Of a DNA stretch of 64,000 nt, positions 20,501 to 29,224 are shown in pieces. Source of the stretch: Enterobacteriaceae bacterium. Lineage in GTDB: Bacteria; Pseudomonadota; Gammaproteobacteria; Enterobacterales; Enterobacteriaceae. The stretch lies in the NCBI GenBank assembly GCA_031253755.1, contig JAIRVT010000041.1, forward strand, positions 1-64,000. The letters run 5' to 3'. The position numbers were made by a program, and so were the translations under genes. Position 1 is the first letter of the stretch, and the number at the start of each line of letters is the position of its first letter. The notes under the pieces are model-generated. The model worked only from the letters and a program-made list of their open reading frames with translations. It made no database searches and was not told where the DNA came from.

Positions 20501-21476
20501 CAATTATCTCTACTATAACCCGATGTTTCCTGAGCAAGGGCTTTCCAATCAAACGCCTTTTAAAACGTTTTCCAAAACCAAGCCAGCCGGCGACAGTAGC
20601 GTATCAGCCTTAGATCTCACCGGGGTAAAAAAATATGCCTTGAGTCGCTGGCCTGTGCTGGATGTGAAGTGCGACGAATGCTGGTTAGGCGGCTTAAAAG
20701 TGGGGAAAATCGCCGGGCGGGTAAAACCGGAAGGTGATTCATTGGTTCTGACTCAGGGATGGGTGGAAAACAGCGCAGGCAAATTGGCCCTAACAGGCCG
20801 CTGGAGTGAAAGCAATTCAGGGCATTTTACCCAGATTAAAGGGCAACTGGCGGGAGAACGATTTGATGATATGGCCGCTTACCTCGGCTTCATTGTGCCC
20901 ATTACCGGTGCGCCTTTTAAATTTGACTTCGATCTTAACTGGAAAGACACACCGTGGGATCCTGATGTAAAAACCCTCAGCGGGATTTTGACGACGGACA
21001 TAAAAAAAGGCGCAATCGCTAAATTGGGTGGCGGCAGAGCAGGGCAATTGTTAAGGCTGGTCAGCTTCGATGCGTTATTGCGTAAATTACAGTTAGATTT
21101 CAGTGACACATTCAGTGATGATTTTGACTTTGATTCCATGCGTGGTAATGCGACCATAAAAAACGGCATCATGGTTACCGACAATTTCCGCATTGATGGG
21201 CTGGGAGCGGATATTGATGCCAAAGGCCAGATAGACTTTACCCAACGCCAGCTCGACATGGGATTGGTGATCACGCCGGAGATTTCGGCAACCGTCGGTG
21301 TTGCGACCGCTTTTGCCGTTAATCCGATTGCAGGCGCCGCCGTTTTTGCCGCGACAAAAATGCTGGGCCCATTGTGGAGCAAAATATCAGTCATTCGCTA
21401 CAGGTTAACGGGCAGTCTGGAACAGCCAAAAATTGATGAAGTATTGCGTCAGCTTAAGGAGAATAAAGAGTCATGA
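17592..21476 (+). CDS. yhdP: AsmA-like envelope lipid-transport protein YhdP
   Basis: YhdP is a very large AsmA-like protein with one N-terminal membrane helix and a long periplasmic beta-groove thought to carry phospholipid to the outer membrane, working with TamB and YdbH. It has 1294 residues. The membrane helix is at about 5-28, followed by the DUF3971 and AsmA_2 region. A conserved C-terminal stretch (TAFAVNPIAGAAVFAATKML) lies near 1240-1260. Translation begins at GTG (17592) after GAGGGGGAATGA. Its stop overlaps the next gene by 4 bp. Confidence 0.93.
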   Translation: MRRLLGIFMATAAIVIIIVALLVSGLRFFLPHINDYRQQLAHKISELTDISVSIGYINGSWESFGPQLEARDIRASTGETNIQARKVTLSLDVWRSLLQRRWHFRDLSFYQLQVDYDKPLWASEGESQFPQPDSLSSLFLERFNHFDLYDSHLTFPSPSGEKIRLLLPQLTWLNKDNRHRAQGSINLSSINGQEGVIQIKFDLKDVKHVLDSGSIYLQADDIDMRLWLSRWLKDNTGLNSARFSLASWINLKDGRIDNGHLQLRQGRANWNVGQEKHQLTVHDLSLHMRHQGEGWLFEIPNLANLKTDAHQWPAGRIAALYVMNADKYQGNDHWRLRAENIQLERLNGILPVISFVTPDIVKDWQHRQPKGLVNRFALDITPALPEQAEIALKWQDVSWLRWKEVPSVSQFSGKLQGNKQNGKLKFALKNSVIDYRTMFQAPFDIASSDGDIAWRNDQHGLKIWSQALDLQAKSLWVNGGFHYAQSPGEQPVLGILAGIHLADAGEAWRYFPKSLMGEALTNYLTESLIAGKVDNATLIFQGNPHDFPFRHNKGHFQVWVPLRNATFQYQPEWPALFDLDLDLNFQNSGLQMQAGKARLGKVSASQISATLADYGKKELFIDAQLAGSGKNIHEYFNHSPLEKTIGSTLDNLQLDGDVTGKLHLDIPLKKGAVDVRGEVALKDTELFIKPLDSKMEHLSGTFRFDNGTLQSEKLSAYWLGNPLSLRFNTQHLPKNYRVNVDLAARWPVATLPELPAEIRRQLAGRMDWQGNVDITIPALEHDATQQHAKYNIAINADLSHISSTLAGLETADLRLLNDINIRAEGDTNQLQVSGSAGKKYAFNSQWLLKQNHIQLQSGILNTGGLPNTNSNALPALPEKPMLVLKLPALDGEKWLALLKPLVSKPKTANNLTWPERVEISTPALEIGGQRWNNLMVSMTNQPDNWHINAIGEEIDGDLRGHPGGIWQATLNYLYYNPMFPEQGLSNQTPFKTFSKTKPAGDSSVSALDLTGVKKYALSRWPVLDVKCDECWLGGLKVGKIAGRVKPEGDSLVLTQGWVENSAGKLALTGRWSESNSGHFTQIKGQLAGERFDDMAAYLGFIVPITGAPFKFDFDLNWKDTPWDPDVKTLSGILTTDIKKGAIAKLGGGRAGQLLRLVSFDALLRKLQLDFSDTFSDDFDFDSMRGNATIKNGIMVTDNFRIDGLGADIDAKGQIDFTQRQLDMGLVITPEISATVGVATAFAVNPIAGAAVFAATKMLGPLWSKISVIRYRLTGSLEQPKIDEVLRQLKENKES

Positions 21477-22321
21477 GAAACGTCAATGTTGCACTCTTAC
21501 AATTATGCAGTGGTGCAAATATCAAACATAATTTAGCGCAAATCGAACAGCAGATTAAGCAATTACCCGATACGGTAAAATTAGTTCTGACTCCTGAACA
21601 CGCGTTGCTGTTTGCAGATGCTGATACTTACCGCGTACATGCAGAAGAACAGGGAAAAGGGCCATTACAGCAAGCGGTACGTGACATTGCACAGCGCTAC
21701 GGAATCTGGTTACTGGTTGGCGCTATGCCGCTGGTGAGCCGGGAAGATCCGAGCCGGATTACCAGCAGTAGCTTATTATTTGATGATCAGGGCGAAATAC
21801 GCGCTCGCTATGACAAAATCCACATGTTCGATGTCAATATCGAAGATGAGCATGGCGTCTACAATGAATCCGCTATCTACCAACGTGGTGAGCATATTAC
21901 CGTTGTTGATACACCCGTCGGTCGATTAGGCATGGCCATTTGCTATGATCTGCGTTTTCCCGGATTATTTCAGGCGCTACGGGAACAGGGCGCAGAACTG
22001 ATTTCCGTGCCTGCGGCCTTTACTCGCCTGACAGGTAAAGCACATTGGGAGCCGCTTCTGAGAGCCCGCGCCATTGAGAACCAATGCATCATACTGGCGC
22101 CTGCCCAGATTGGTGTGCATGGCACCCGCAGAACGTGGGGGCATACGATGGCAGTCAATGGCTGGGGAGAGGTTATCAAGAAAAATCCGGTTAATGTTAA
22201 TGCACTCACGCTCAATATCCGGCGGGAAAGTTTGCACCTCATGCGAGAGCAAATCAAAGTGGTGAAGCATAACCGCTTCCGCCCCAAACTGACTTCTTTG
22301 ATAGAAAAGAATACCGACTAA
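21473..22321 (+). CDS. Nitrilase-superfamily amidase (deaminated glutathione amidase type)
   Basis: This carbon-nitrogen hydrolase has 282 residues. The catalytic triad is visible: E42 in LTPEHALL, K115 in YDKIHMFDV and C157 in AICYDLRFPGLF. The closest group is the Nit1/YbeM-type amidases that hydrolyse deaminated glutathione to glutamyl-derived products, a metabolite repair role. Position between yhdP and tldD, with ATGA overlap to yhdP, matches the arrangement I recall in Yersinia-like genomes. The substrate is inferred from family resemblance only. Confidence 0.88.
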   Translation: MRNVNVALLQLCSGANIKHNLAQIEQQIKQLPDTVKLVLTPEHALLFADADTYRVHAEEQGKGPLQQAVRDIAQRYGIWLLVGAMPLVSREDPSRITSSSLLFDDQGEIRARYDKIHMFDVNIEDEHGVYNESAIYQRGEHITVVDTPVGRLGMAICYDLRFPGLFQALREQGAELISVPAAFTRLTGKAHWEPLLRARAIENQCIILAPAQIGVHGTRRTWGHTMAVNGWGEVIKKNPVNVNALTLNIRRESLHLMREQIKVVKHNRFRPKLTSLIEKNTD

Positions 22322-22339
22322 GCCAAAAGAGTAACTATT

Positions 22340-23800
22340 ATGAGTTTAACTTACGTCAGTGAACATTTACTGACTGCCAATGGATTGAATCATAACGATC
22401 TATTTTCTGTGCTGGGGCAACTGGCAGAGCGTCATCTGGACTATGCTGATCTCTATTTTCAGTCCAGTTACCATGAAACATGGGTGCTGGAAGACCGCAT
22501 CATTAAAGATGGTTCTTACCATATTGATCAAGGCGTGGGGGTGCGGGCGGTGAGCGGCGAGAAAACCGGTTTTGCCTATGCTGACCAAATCACACTGAAT
22601 GCGTTGCAACAAAGTGCGCAGGCGGCACGCAGTATTGTGAGAGAAACCGGCAACGGTGTTGCACACACATTGGGCGCGGTCACTCACCCTCTTTTGTACC
22701 CGGCCATCGACCCGCTGCAAAGCATGAGCAGAGAAGAAAAAATTGCCCTGCTGCATCATGTTGATCACATTGCCCGCGCCGAAGATAGCCGGGTACAGGA
22801 AGTCAACGCCAGCCTGAGCGGTGTGTATGAACATGTTCTGGTTGCTGCGACCGATGGCACATTGGCGGCGGATATTCGCCCGTTGGTGCGTCTTTCTGTC
22901 AGTGTTCTGGTGGAAGAAGACGGCAAGCGTGAACGTGGTTCGGCAGGTGGCGGCGCACGTTATGGTTACGACTATTTCCTGCGAGCGATCGATGGAAAAA
23001 CCGCCGGTGGACAGACACTGGCGGAACAATTTGCCCGTGAAGCGGTTCGCATGGCTTTGGTGAATCTTTCTGCGATTGCAGCGCCAGCGGGAACCATGCC
23101 GGTTGTGTTGGGCGCAGGCTGGCCCGGTGTTTTGCTGCATGAAGCAGTGGGGCATGGCCTTGAAGGCGACTTCAACCGCCGTGCTACATCTGTTTTCTCC
23201 GGTCAAATCGGGCAGCAAGTTGCTTCTGAACTGTGTACCGTCGTTGATGATGGCACACTTGAGGGTCGCCGCGGATCAGTCTCTATTGATGATGAAGGCG
23301 TTCCGGGGCAATACAACGTTCTGATTGAAAACGGCATTCTGAAAGGTTACATGCAGGATAAACTCAACGCACGTTTAATGGGAGTCGCGCCGACAGGCAA
23401 TGGTCGCCGTGAATCTTATGCCCATTTGCCGATGCCACGCATGACGAACACTTACCTGTTAGCCGGAAACTCGACACCGGAAGACATTATCGCCAGCGTT
23501 AAACAGGGCCTGTATGCACCGAACTTTGGTGGTGGTCAGGTGGATATCACATCCGGCAAGTTTGTTTTTTCAACCTCAGAAGCCTACCTGATTGAAGACG
23601 GCAAAATTACCAAACCTGTAAAAGGTGCAACACTGATTGGCTCAGGTATTGAAGCCATGCAGCAGATTTCCATGGTTGGCAATGACTTAGCTCTTGATAA
23701 AGGGGTGGGCGTCTGTGGTAAAGAAGGCCAGAGTGTGCCGGTGGGTGTTGGGCAACCAACACTGAAACTGGATAATCTGACGGTAGGCGGCACCGCTTGA
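22340..23800 (+). CDS. tldD: Metalloprotease TldD
   Basis: TldD forms a heterodimeric zinc protease with TldE (PmbA) that degrades unfolded peptides, matures microcin B17-like peptides and turns over the CcdA antitoxin. It has 486 residues; the zinc site [11 protein letters not shown] lies near residues 263-273. C-terminal family segments include [11 protein letters not shown]. Its partner pmbA lies only 3.4 kb downstream, unlike the distant E. coli arrangement. The terminator at 23874-23911 follows. Confidence 0.97.
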   Translation: MSLTYVSEHLLTANGLNHNDLFSVLGQLAERHLDYADLYFQSSYHETWVLEDRIIKDGSYHIDQGVGVRAVSGEKTGFAYADQITLNALQQSAQAARSIVRETGNGVAHTLGAVTHPLLYPAIDPLQSMSREEKIALLHHVDHIARAEDSRVQEVNASLSGVYEHVLVAATDGTLAADIRPLVRLSVSVLVEEDGKRERGSAGGGARYGYDYFLRAIDGKTAGGQTLAEQFAREAVRMALVNLSAIAAPAGTMPVVLGAGWPGVLLHEAVGHGLEGDFNRRATSVFSGQIGQQVASELCTVVDDGTLEGRRGSVSIDDEGVPGQYNVLIENGILKGYMQDKLNARLMGVAPTGNGRRESYAHLPMPRMTNTYLLAGNSTPEDIIASVKQGLYAPNFGGGQVDITSGKFVFSTSEAYLIEDGKITKPVKGATLIGSGIEAMQQISMVGNDLALDKGVGVCGKEGQSVPVGVGQPTLKLDNLTVGGTA

Positions 23801-23873
23801 GCCTTCCTGAGCAGAAGTTGAAAGGGCAAGTAATGTTCAATACGATAAATTGATCTTTGCAGCTTATCGCCAA

Positions 23874-23911
23874 CATGCCCCCGTGTGATGACTAACGCGG
23901 GGGCATTTTTT
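23874..23911 (+). terminator. Terminator after tldD
   Basis: A TGCCCCCG/CGGGGGCA stem with a loop near 23883-23900 is followed by TTTTTTT. It is a good intrinsic terminator for the mreB-to-tldD direction. Confidence 0.85.
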
Positions 23912-23956
23912 TCCCAGTAATGGATTTAACCCAGCCTGCAATCTTTTGAACAGAGA

Positions 23957-24172
23957 TTACTTGTTAACCACATGGCTATCATCGCCGGGAAAATATTTTT
24001 CGACATTTTTAAAGGCGCTGCCGAAATAAACGTCATAGCAGCTTTTTGTGACATAACCGATATGTGGGCTGCACAGAACGTTGTTTCGTTTTAATAAAGG
24101 ATGATCGACATTCCAGATGGGTTCGTCATCAAAAACATCTTGATAATCATCGGGAATAATAATTAGGAACAT
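23957..24172 (-). pseudogene. C-terminal remnant of a D-2-hydroxyacid dehydrogenase
   Basis: On the minus strand about 60 residues match the end of NAD-dependent 2-hydroxyacid dehydrogenases: DVFDDEPIWNVDHPLLKRNN, then VLCSPHIGYVTKSCYDVYFG. These include the conserved catalytic histidine in the SPHIGY motif. The N-terminal catalytic and NAD-binding parts (some 250 residues) are missing; upstream DNA (24173-24528) is AT-rich and shows no continuation. The first residues (MFLIII) are not family-like. This is a truncated, surely inactive gene at an accessory junction. Confidence 0.8.
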
Positions 24173-24528
24173 TAGTAAAACATCCTTAATAGAATCGGAA
24201 TGAACCGGTTAAATAAAGTGAAAATTTCCCTTACTAAGAATTAACGAGTTATTTATTATCGAATTCTGATATTGCGAAATAATCAAATCAAATTAATTGA
24301 CTTAAGTAATTTAATATCCCATGAATATAAATTGTTATTATAAAAATTATTTAATAAGTAAAAATAGTTATTTTGCAATGTTGTTAATTATGTTTTAATA
24401 AAAACTCCAAAGTGGTTTTGTTAATTTCTTACAAATATTAAGTTTTTATTTTATATTTTGTTTGTTTTGGTTTTATCAATTAATGAAATCATAACTTACT
24501 ATAATTTATTATTTTACGTGAGGTAATA
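24173..24528. other. AT-rich spacer upstream of the flavoenzyme
   Basis: About 350 bp of very AT-rich DNA lies between the broken dehydrogenase and the BBE-type gene. No ORF or repeat was recognised. It probably holds the flavoenzyme promoter, and such DNA is a usual target of H-NS-type silencing. Confidence 0.4.
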
Positions 24529-26241
24529 ATGCCAATTAATTATATATCCAACAGTGACGTCCGTTATAATACCTTAAAGAAAGGGTTTAATCTTCGCTGG
24601 CCAGATAAAGATAACAGTGTCTTGGGTATTTATATTTGTAGCAATGAACAAGAAGTTTTGGATGCCGCAAACAAAGCCGCCTATGAGGGTAAGCGAATTA
24701 CGGTTCGCAGCGGTGGTCACTGTTATGAAGGCTTCGTCAGTAATAATAATTTCGAGGGAAATAGTAAAGTACAGGACACGGTGATTATTGATATCGGTGC
24801 CATGACTGGGGTTTATTATGACGAAATCGGTTTTATCTCTAAATATGAGACTAATAAGAAAATTAAAAATATATATAAGTTTCAAGTCTCGGCGGGTAAT
24901 CAAAATTGGGACAGTTATGTCAATCTTTATAAATTATCAGGCAAAACGATTCCCGGTGGGTCTTGTTATTCTGTCGGTTTAGGCGGTCATATCACAGGAG
25001 GCGGATATGGTTTACTTTCACGGAAACAGGGTCTAACGGTGGATTGGCTGGCAGGTATTGATATTCTTGTTCCTAATGATAATTGTTTTAAAGTGATACA
25101 TGTTAGCAAAAGAAGTCAGGATGATAACCATAAACGGCTGTTCAAAGCCTGTTGTGGTGCTGGCGGAGGCAATTTTGGAATCATATTAAATTATTACTTT
25201 GACGATCTTCCTGATGCTCCCAGTACAGCGGCTTTCGTGAAACTTACTTATAAATGGGATCAAATTCCGGATCAAATTGCATTGCAAAAATTCTTAGACG
25301 CTTATTTGGGATGGTTTAAACAAAATGATCAATATTGGAATGATGAAGATGAACAAAAATGTAATGGTGGTTTATTCACACTGCTAAAATTGCATCATAA
25401 ATCAGCAGGAGATATCGAACTTGTTATTCAATATACCGGGAAAGACGGGACGTATAAAAAAGGAATTAATGACGCTCCATTATTAGATTTTATTCATACC
25501 ATGCAACATGCAGCGAATAAAAATCTCGTCACTTATCAATCCGCACATATACCTACACTTCATGGACCACTGGCACCACAAGCCGATTGCATACCGTTGA
25601 ATGACTTTTATGATGAAAATTTAAATTTAGTCGATCCACCTATTCAGTGTATGGATTGGTTATACCTGACACAGACACTTAATGGTTCCGGTGATAATCA
25701 ATATGGAAAATATAAATCAGTCTATCAAAAAAGTGCACTTCCACTCGTGAGTGTCACGAATATATACGAATCATTAACAGGAAATATCAATAAATCCTAT
25801 GTTGCTCAATCTGTTGTACAGATCGATTCCTATGGTGGATGTATTAATCAGGCAGATAAAAACCAGGAAACTTCTGTTTATCAAAGAGCATCATTGCTGA
25901 AATGGCAATTTCAGAACTATTGGAAAGATCCTGATATTGCTGAACATTGTATTGATTGGATTCACGCTATTTATTCCGGTTGTTTTTCCATTTACGGCAG
26001 TAAGCCGTATGAAAAATATAACGGAAAAGAAACACCCTTTCAGGGATGTTATATTAACTATCCGGATGTTGATATGAAATATATCGGTAATATTAAAAAA
26101 GAGATCGACCCAAATTGGCTGATACTTTATTACGGCGAGCATATTGCAAAGGAACTAATTGAAGTGAAAAATATATTTGATAAGAATAATGTTTTCCGGC
26201 ATGAAATGTCGATTCCGTTAACAAACCCACAGCCAGAATAG
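24529..26241 (+). CDS. Berberine-bridge-type FAD oxidoreductase with predicted bicovalent flavin
   Basis: This oxidoreductase of the PCMH/BBE fold has 570 residues. An N-terminal FAD-binding domain contains RSGGHCYEG with H64 and PGGSCYSVGLGGHITGGGYG with C146, the two residues that in GilR, aclacinomycin oxidase and glucooligosaccharide oxidase link FAD twice covalently. A FAD-site motif GGGNFGI follows near 212, and the BBE domain signature YINYPDVDM lies near the C-terminus. Family members oxidise alcohols, sugars or secondary-metabolite scaffolds with oxygen. No signal peptide is seen. The H-C spacing is longer than usual because of an insertion near residues 100-115. It is a solo gene, AT-rich against its neighbours; substrate unknown. 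Confidence 0.88.
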   Translation: MPINYISNSDVRYNTLKKGFNLRWPDKDNSVLGIYICSNEQEVLDAANKAAYEGKRITVRSGGHCYEGFVSNNNFEGNSKVQDTVIIDIGAMTGVYYDEIGFISKYETNKKIKNIYKFQVSAGNQNWDSYVNLYKLSGKTIPGGSCYSVGLGGHITGGGYGLLSRKQGLTVDWLAGIDILVPNDNCFKVIHVSKRSQDDNHKRLFKACCGAGGGNFGIILNYYFDDLPDAPSTAAFVKLTYKWDQIPDQIALQKFLDAYLGWFKQNDQYWNDEDEQKCNGGLFTLLKLHHKSAGDIELVIQYTGKDGTYKKGINDAPLLDFIHTMQHAANKNLVTYQSAHIPTLHGPLAPQADCIPLNDFYDENLNLVDPPIQCMDWLYLTQTLNGSGDNQYGKYKSVYQKSALPLVSVTNIYESLTGNINKSYVAQSVVQIDSYGGCINQADKNQETSVYQRASLLKWQFQNYWKDPDIAEHCIDWIHAIYSGCFSIYGSKPYEKYNGKETPFQGCYINYPDVDMKYIGNIKKEIDPNWLILYYGEHIAKELIEVKNIFDKNNVFRHEMSIPLTNPQPE

Positions 26242-26285
26242 ATAAAGAATAAGAAATAATATTATCATTACTCTGTTAAATTAAC

Positions 26286-26306
26286 CGCCATTCTTAAAAA
26301 ATGGCG
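26286..26306 (+). terminator. Hairpin after the flavoenzyme gene
   Basis: A CGCCATT/AATGGCG stem lies 45 bp past the stop. It lacks a strong T-run on the plus strand, so terminator function is uncertain; it could also be part of the adjoining repeat. Confidence 0.4.
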
Positions 26307-26317
26307 ATATATGCCTA

Positions 26318-26410
26318 TTCATAATAGCGGGAGTATCCGTAGTGATTTTTCCTTATCCCGCGCACCGCGCGGGATAAGGAATACTCAATCATTTTGGAAA
26401 GCCATTTACT
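26318..26410. repeat. Hairpin-centred dispersed repeat, well-preserved copy
   Basis: This is homologous to 11137-11225. The core is a perfect 13-bp stem (26351-26363 with 26367-26379; CCTTATCCCGCGC paired with its complement) and a 3-base loop. The outer parts TTCATAATAG and ATTTTGGAAAG are conserved between copies. It lies between two convergent genes, so it could also terminate transcription both ways. Confidence 0.7.
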
Positions 26411-26428
26411 GGATTAACGAATAATGAA

Positions 26429-26971
26429 TTAATTATGACTGGATTCAGATAATTCCTTCAGGTATTGGAATATCTGGCGATAAGATTTTGGCGGTTTGTT
26501 CGCCGCTTTTTCTTTTTTAGCATTGCGTACCAGCGCCCGCAGTTGCTGGCGGTCGGTGTGAGGATACAACGCGATAACTTCTTCAAACGCACTGTCACTT
26601 TCCAGTAACTTGTCCCGCAGCTCTTCCAGTTTATGCAGCAGGACAATCTGTTGGTTATGGCGGTTTTTCAGTTTATCCAGCGCGATGGTAATCGGCTCAG
26701 GATCACGGGCACGTAACATCTTGCCGATCAATTGGAGCTGGCGGCGACGGCCTTCACGCTTGATTTTCTGTGCCAGCTCAATCGCTTTCAACAAATCCTC
26801 ATCCAAAGGAATGCGTTCCAGCTCGTTTTTGCTCAGCTCAACTAACTCTGCGCCCAGTTTCTTCAGTATTTCAGCGTCCCGCTTGATTTCACTTTTACTG
26901 ACCCAGATTATCTCTTCTTCTTCCTCTTCAGCAGGATAATTGTCGAGCCAATCTTCAGGCTGCTTTGCCAT
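26429..26971 (-). CDS. darP: Ribosome-associated protein DarP (YjgA)
   Basis: DarP is a 50S-subunit assembly factor (DUF615). It has 180 residues, highly charged and helical: an acidic N-terminus ([11 protein letters not shown]) followed by basic helices, with the family motif [16 protein letters not shown]. It is divergent from pmbA, as in other enterobacteria, with about 200 bp of shared regulatory space between them. Confidence 0.95.
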   Translation of the reverse strand: MAKQPEDWLDNYPAEEEEEEIIWVSKSEIKRDAEILKKLGAELVELSKNELERIPLDEDLLKAIELAQKIKREGRRRQLQLIGKMLRARDPEPITIALDKLKNRHNQQIVLLHKLEELRDKLLESDSAFEEVIALYPHTDRQQLRALVRNAKKEKAANKPPKSYRQIFQYLKELSESSHN

Positions 26972-27178
26972 ACGTATTTCCTTCTAAAAAGGCCGGATAA
27001 GGTGCTTTTTGGAACATGACCAATCGTCCGGTAGGTGTTAATAGGGTATATTGTCTATTGTAACTGGGAAATTTGCCTGATTACTACCTGGCATTGATAC
27101 TACTAAAAATTGGCAAACCAGAATGTAGCACTTTTCCTGATAAATTTTACCTTTAATCCAACGAGTTATGGCTAATTA

Positions 27179-28522
27179 ATGATAGTGACTAATCAACAAA
27201 TTGCGGAGCAGCGTAAGCAACTGGAAGAGGCTGTTTCTCACGCTTTGGCATTAGCGAAAGCAGGTTGCGATGCTGCGGAAGTCGCAGTCAATAAAACCAC
27301 GGGAATTAGCGTCAGCACCCGTTTCAGTGAAGTCGAAAACGTCGAGTTTAATAGTGATGGCGCACTGGGTATTACGGTTTATCACCAGCAACGTAAAGGC
27401 AGCGCGTCTTCTACCGATCTTAGCCCGGAAGCCATTGCCCGCACGGTGCAGGCTGCAATTGATATCGCCCGCTATACTTCGCCGGATCCTTGTGCTGGCC
27501 CCGCAGATAAAGAATTACTGGCGTTTGAAGCTCCGGAGCTGGATTTGTTCCATACCGCCGATGTGGATGCGGATACTGCGATTGAATTGGCTGCTCGCGC
27601 AGAACAGGCGGCATTGCAGGCAGATTCGCGCATCACCAATACCGAAGGTGGCAGCTTCAATGCTCACTATGGTATCCGGGTCTTTGGCAACAGCCACGGT
27701 ATGTTACAGAGCTATTGCTCAAGCCGTTACTCGATGTCGAGCTGTGTGATTGCCGAGCAGGATGGCAATATGGAGCGTGATTATGCCTATACGGTAAATC
27801 GGCGCTTTGATGAATTGCAGTCGCCGGAATGGGTTGGGCAGGAGAGTGCGCAGCGAACTTTGTCTCGCTTAAGTGCGCGCAAACTCCCGACAATGAAAGC
27901 CCCGGTGATTTTTGCAGCAGAAGTGGCGACTGGCCTGTTTGGTCACTTGGTTGGCGCGATCAGTGGCAGTAGCATCTATCGTAAATCCTCTTTCCTGCTG
28001 GACAGTCTGGGCAAACAAATTCTCCCTTCATGGCTGACGATTGAAGAACAGCCGCATTTACTGCGCGGGCTGGCTTCGACTCCTTTCGATAGCGAAGGTG
28101 TGCGCACAATACCGCGCGAAATTATCAAAGACGGTGTATTGCAGTCGTGGCTGATGACCTCATACTCGGCCCGTAAACTGGGGCTGGCAAGCACAGGCCA
28201 TGCGGGTGGCATTCATAACTGGCATATCGCCGGACAAGGTCTGGATTTTGCCGGCTTGCTGCGTGAAATGGGAACGGGTCTGGTGGTGACTGAACTGATG
28301 GGGCAGGGCGTCAGTGGAATAACAGGCGATTATTCTCGTGGCGCTGCGGGCTTTTGGGTCGAAAATGGTGAGATTCAGTATCCGGTCAGTGAGATAACCA
28401 TTGCCGGCAACCTGAAAGAGATGTGGGCGAATATGGTGACAATCGGTAATGATATTGAAACGCGCAGCAACATTCAGTGTGGTTCGGTATTGCTGCCGGA
28501 AATGAGTATTGCCGGTCAGTAG
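27179..28522 (+). CDS. pmbA: TldE/PmbA subunit of the TldD-TldE protease
   Basis: PmbA is the partner of TldD. The fold is shared, but the zinc motif is absent, and the dimer with TldD makes the active protease, needed for microcin B17 maturation in E. coli. It has 447 residues, with the conserved segments [15 protein letters not shown] (near 38-48), [12 protein letters not shown] and [16 protein letters not shown]. The ATG at 27179 has a weak ribosome site, but the protein begins at the expected distance from the conserved core. Confidence 0.96.
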   Translation: MIVTNQQIAEQRKQLEEAVSHALALAKAGCDAAEVAVNKTTGISVSTRFSEVENVEFNSDGALGITVYHQQRKGSASSTDLSPEAIARTVQAAIDIARYTSPDPCAGPADKELLAFEAPELDLFHTADVDADTAIELAARAEQAALQADSRITNTEGGSFNAHYGIRVFGNSHGMLQSYCSSRYSMSSCVIAEQDGNMERDYAYTVNRRFDELQSPEWVGQESAQRTLSRLSARKLPTMKAPVIFAAEVATGLFGHLVGAISGSSIYRKSSFLLDSLGKQILPSWLTIEEQPHLLRGLASTPFDSEGVRTIPREIIKDGVLQSWLMTSYSARKLGLASTGHAGGIHNWHIAGQGLDFAGLLREMGTGLVVTELMGQGVSGITGDYSRGAAGFWVENGEIQYPVSEITIAGNLKEMWANMVTIGNDIETRSNIQCGSVLLPEMSIAGQ

Positions 28523-28544
28523 GGATACTCAGTCTAGCAATTAA

Positions 28545-28579
28545 TCACAGCCAGTTTGGTTATATTCTGCTGGCTGTGA
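28545..28579. terminator. Hairpin between convergent pmbA and rnk
   Basis: A perfect TCACAGCCAG/CTGGCTGTGA stem with a 15-base loop sits in the spacer between two converging genes. No T-run follows on either side, so this is a stem that may work as a weak or factor-dependent terminator. Confidence 0.5.
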
Positions 28580-28614
28580 GTTAGCGCTCTTCTCTGGTAT
28601 GCCACAACCGGAGA

Positions 28615-29025
28615 TTACCTGTGGTATTCCCCCGCCGATTCAGGTTGGTACAGAATCTCTAATACTTTGATCCGGGTTTTTTCGCCATTTGGCAATTCCC
28701 ATGTGATTTCATCATTGACCCGCAGACCTAAAAGCGCCGCACCTAAAGGTGCCATAACGGAGAGCTGTTTTGTGCTGTCTTGCAGTGAAGACGGATAAAC
28801 AAGGGTGCGAATTCGCTCTTCATTATTACTAAAATCAATAAATCTAATTTCACTGTTCATAGTGACAATGTCAGCCGGAATTTCTACCGCCGGTACGATT
28901 TCCGCTCTATCCAGCTCTGCATTGAGTGCATCTGCAATGCTGGTATTGGCAAAAGCGGGTTGTTCCAACAGAGAATCTAAACGTTCGGCATCTAATTCGT
29001 TGATAATTATCTTAGGTTTTTTCAT
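28615..29025 (-). CDS. rnk: Regulator of nucleoside diphosphate kinase Rnk
   Basis: Rnk is a GreA/GreB-related protein that binds RNA polymerase and influences nucleoside diphosphate kinase levels. The start at 29025 ([12 protein letters not shown]) gives 136 residues, the E. coli length, after GGAGCG. The open frame extends 24 codons further, but that part overlaps a leader hairpin and has no similarity. A short N-terminal coiled coil is followed by the GreA/B C-terminal domain ([25 protein letters not shown]). Confidence 0.93.
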   Translation of the reverse strand: MKKPKIIINELDAERLDSLLEQPAFANTSIADALNAELDRAEIVPAVEIPADIVTMNSEIRFIDFSNNEERIRTLVYPSSLQDSTKQLSVMAPLGAALLGLRVNDEITWELPNGEKTRIKVLEILYQPESAGEYHR

Positions 29026-29053
29026 CCCACGCTCCAAATTAGGCTCAATACAA

Positions 29054-29089
29054 AATAACACCCCGCAACACAAGGAGGGGGGTGTTATT
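29054..29089 (-). promoter_or_regulatory. Terminator-like hairpin in the rnk leader
   Basis: On the minus strand an 11-bp stem (AATAACACCCC with GGGGTGTTATT) is followed by TTTTG, about 28 bases before the rnk start. This is the form of a premature terminator. I recall rnk leaders in gammaproteobacteria being described as attenuation candidates; the structure is read directly, the regulatory role is inferred. Confidence 0.55.
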
Positions 29090-29224
29090 TTCAACATGAT
29101 TTAAGTGATATTAGGCTGTTCTGTCGTGAAAATAAAGAGATCATGATCACGAACTGTTTGGCATTGCTAATGAAAATCCTTTTCGTCTTTCAGCCTGTGA
29201 TACAAAATTCATTAGAAATATAAA

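Noticed and set aside
20879..21394. 171-codon minus-strand open frame inside yhdP
   Set aside because: Antisense to yhdP with composition typical of a shadow frame.
22400..23218. Long minus-strand open frame of 272 codons inside tldD
   Set aside because: It lies wholly opposite the conserved tldD gene; such antisense frames arise from codon bias, and the sequence has no family features.
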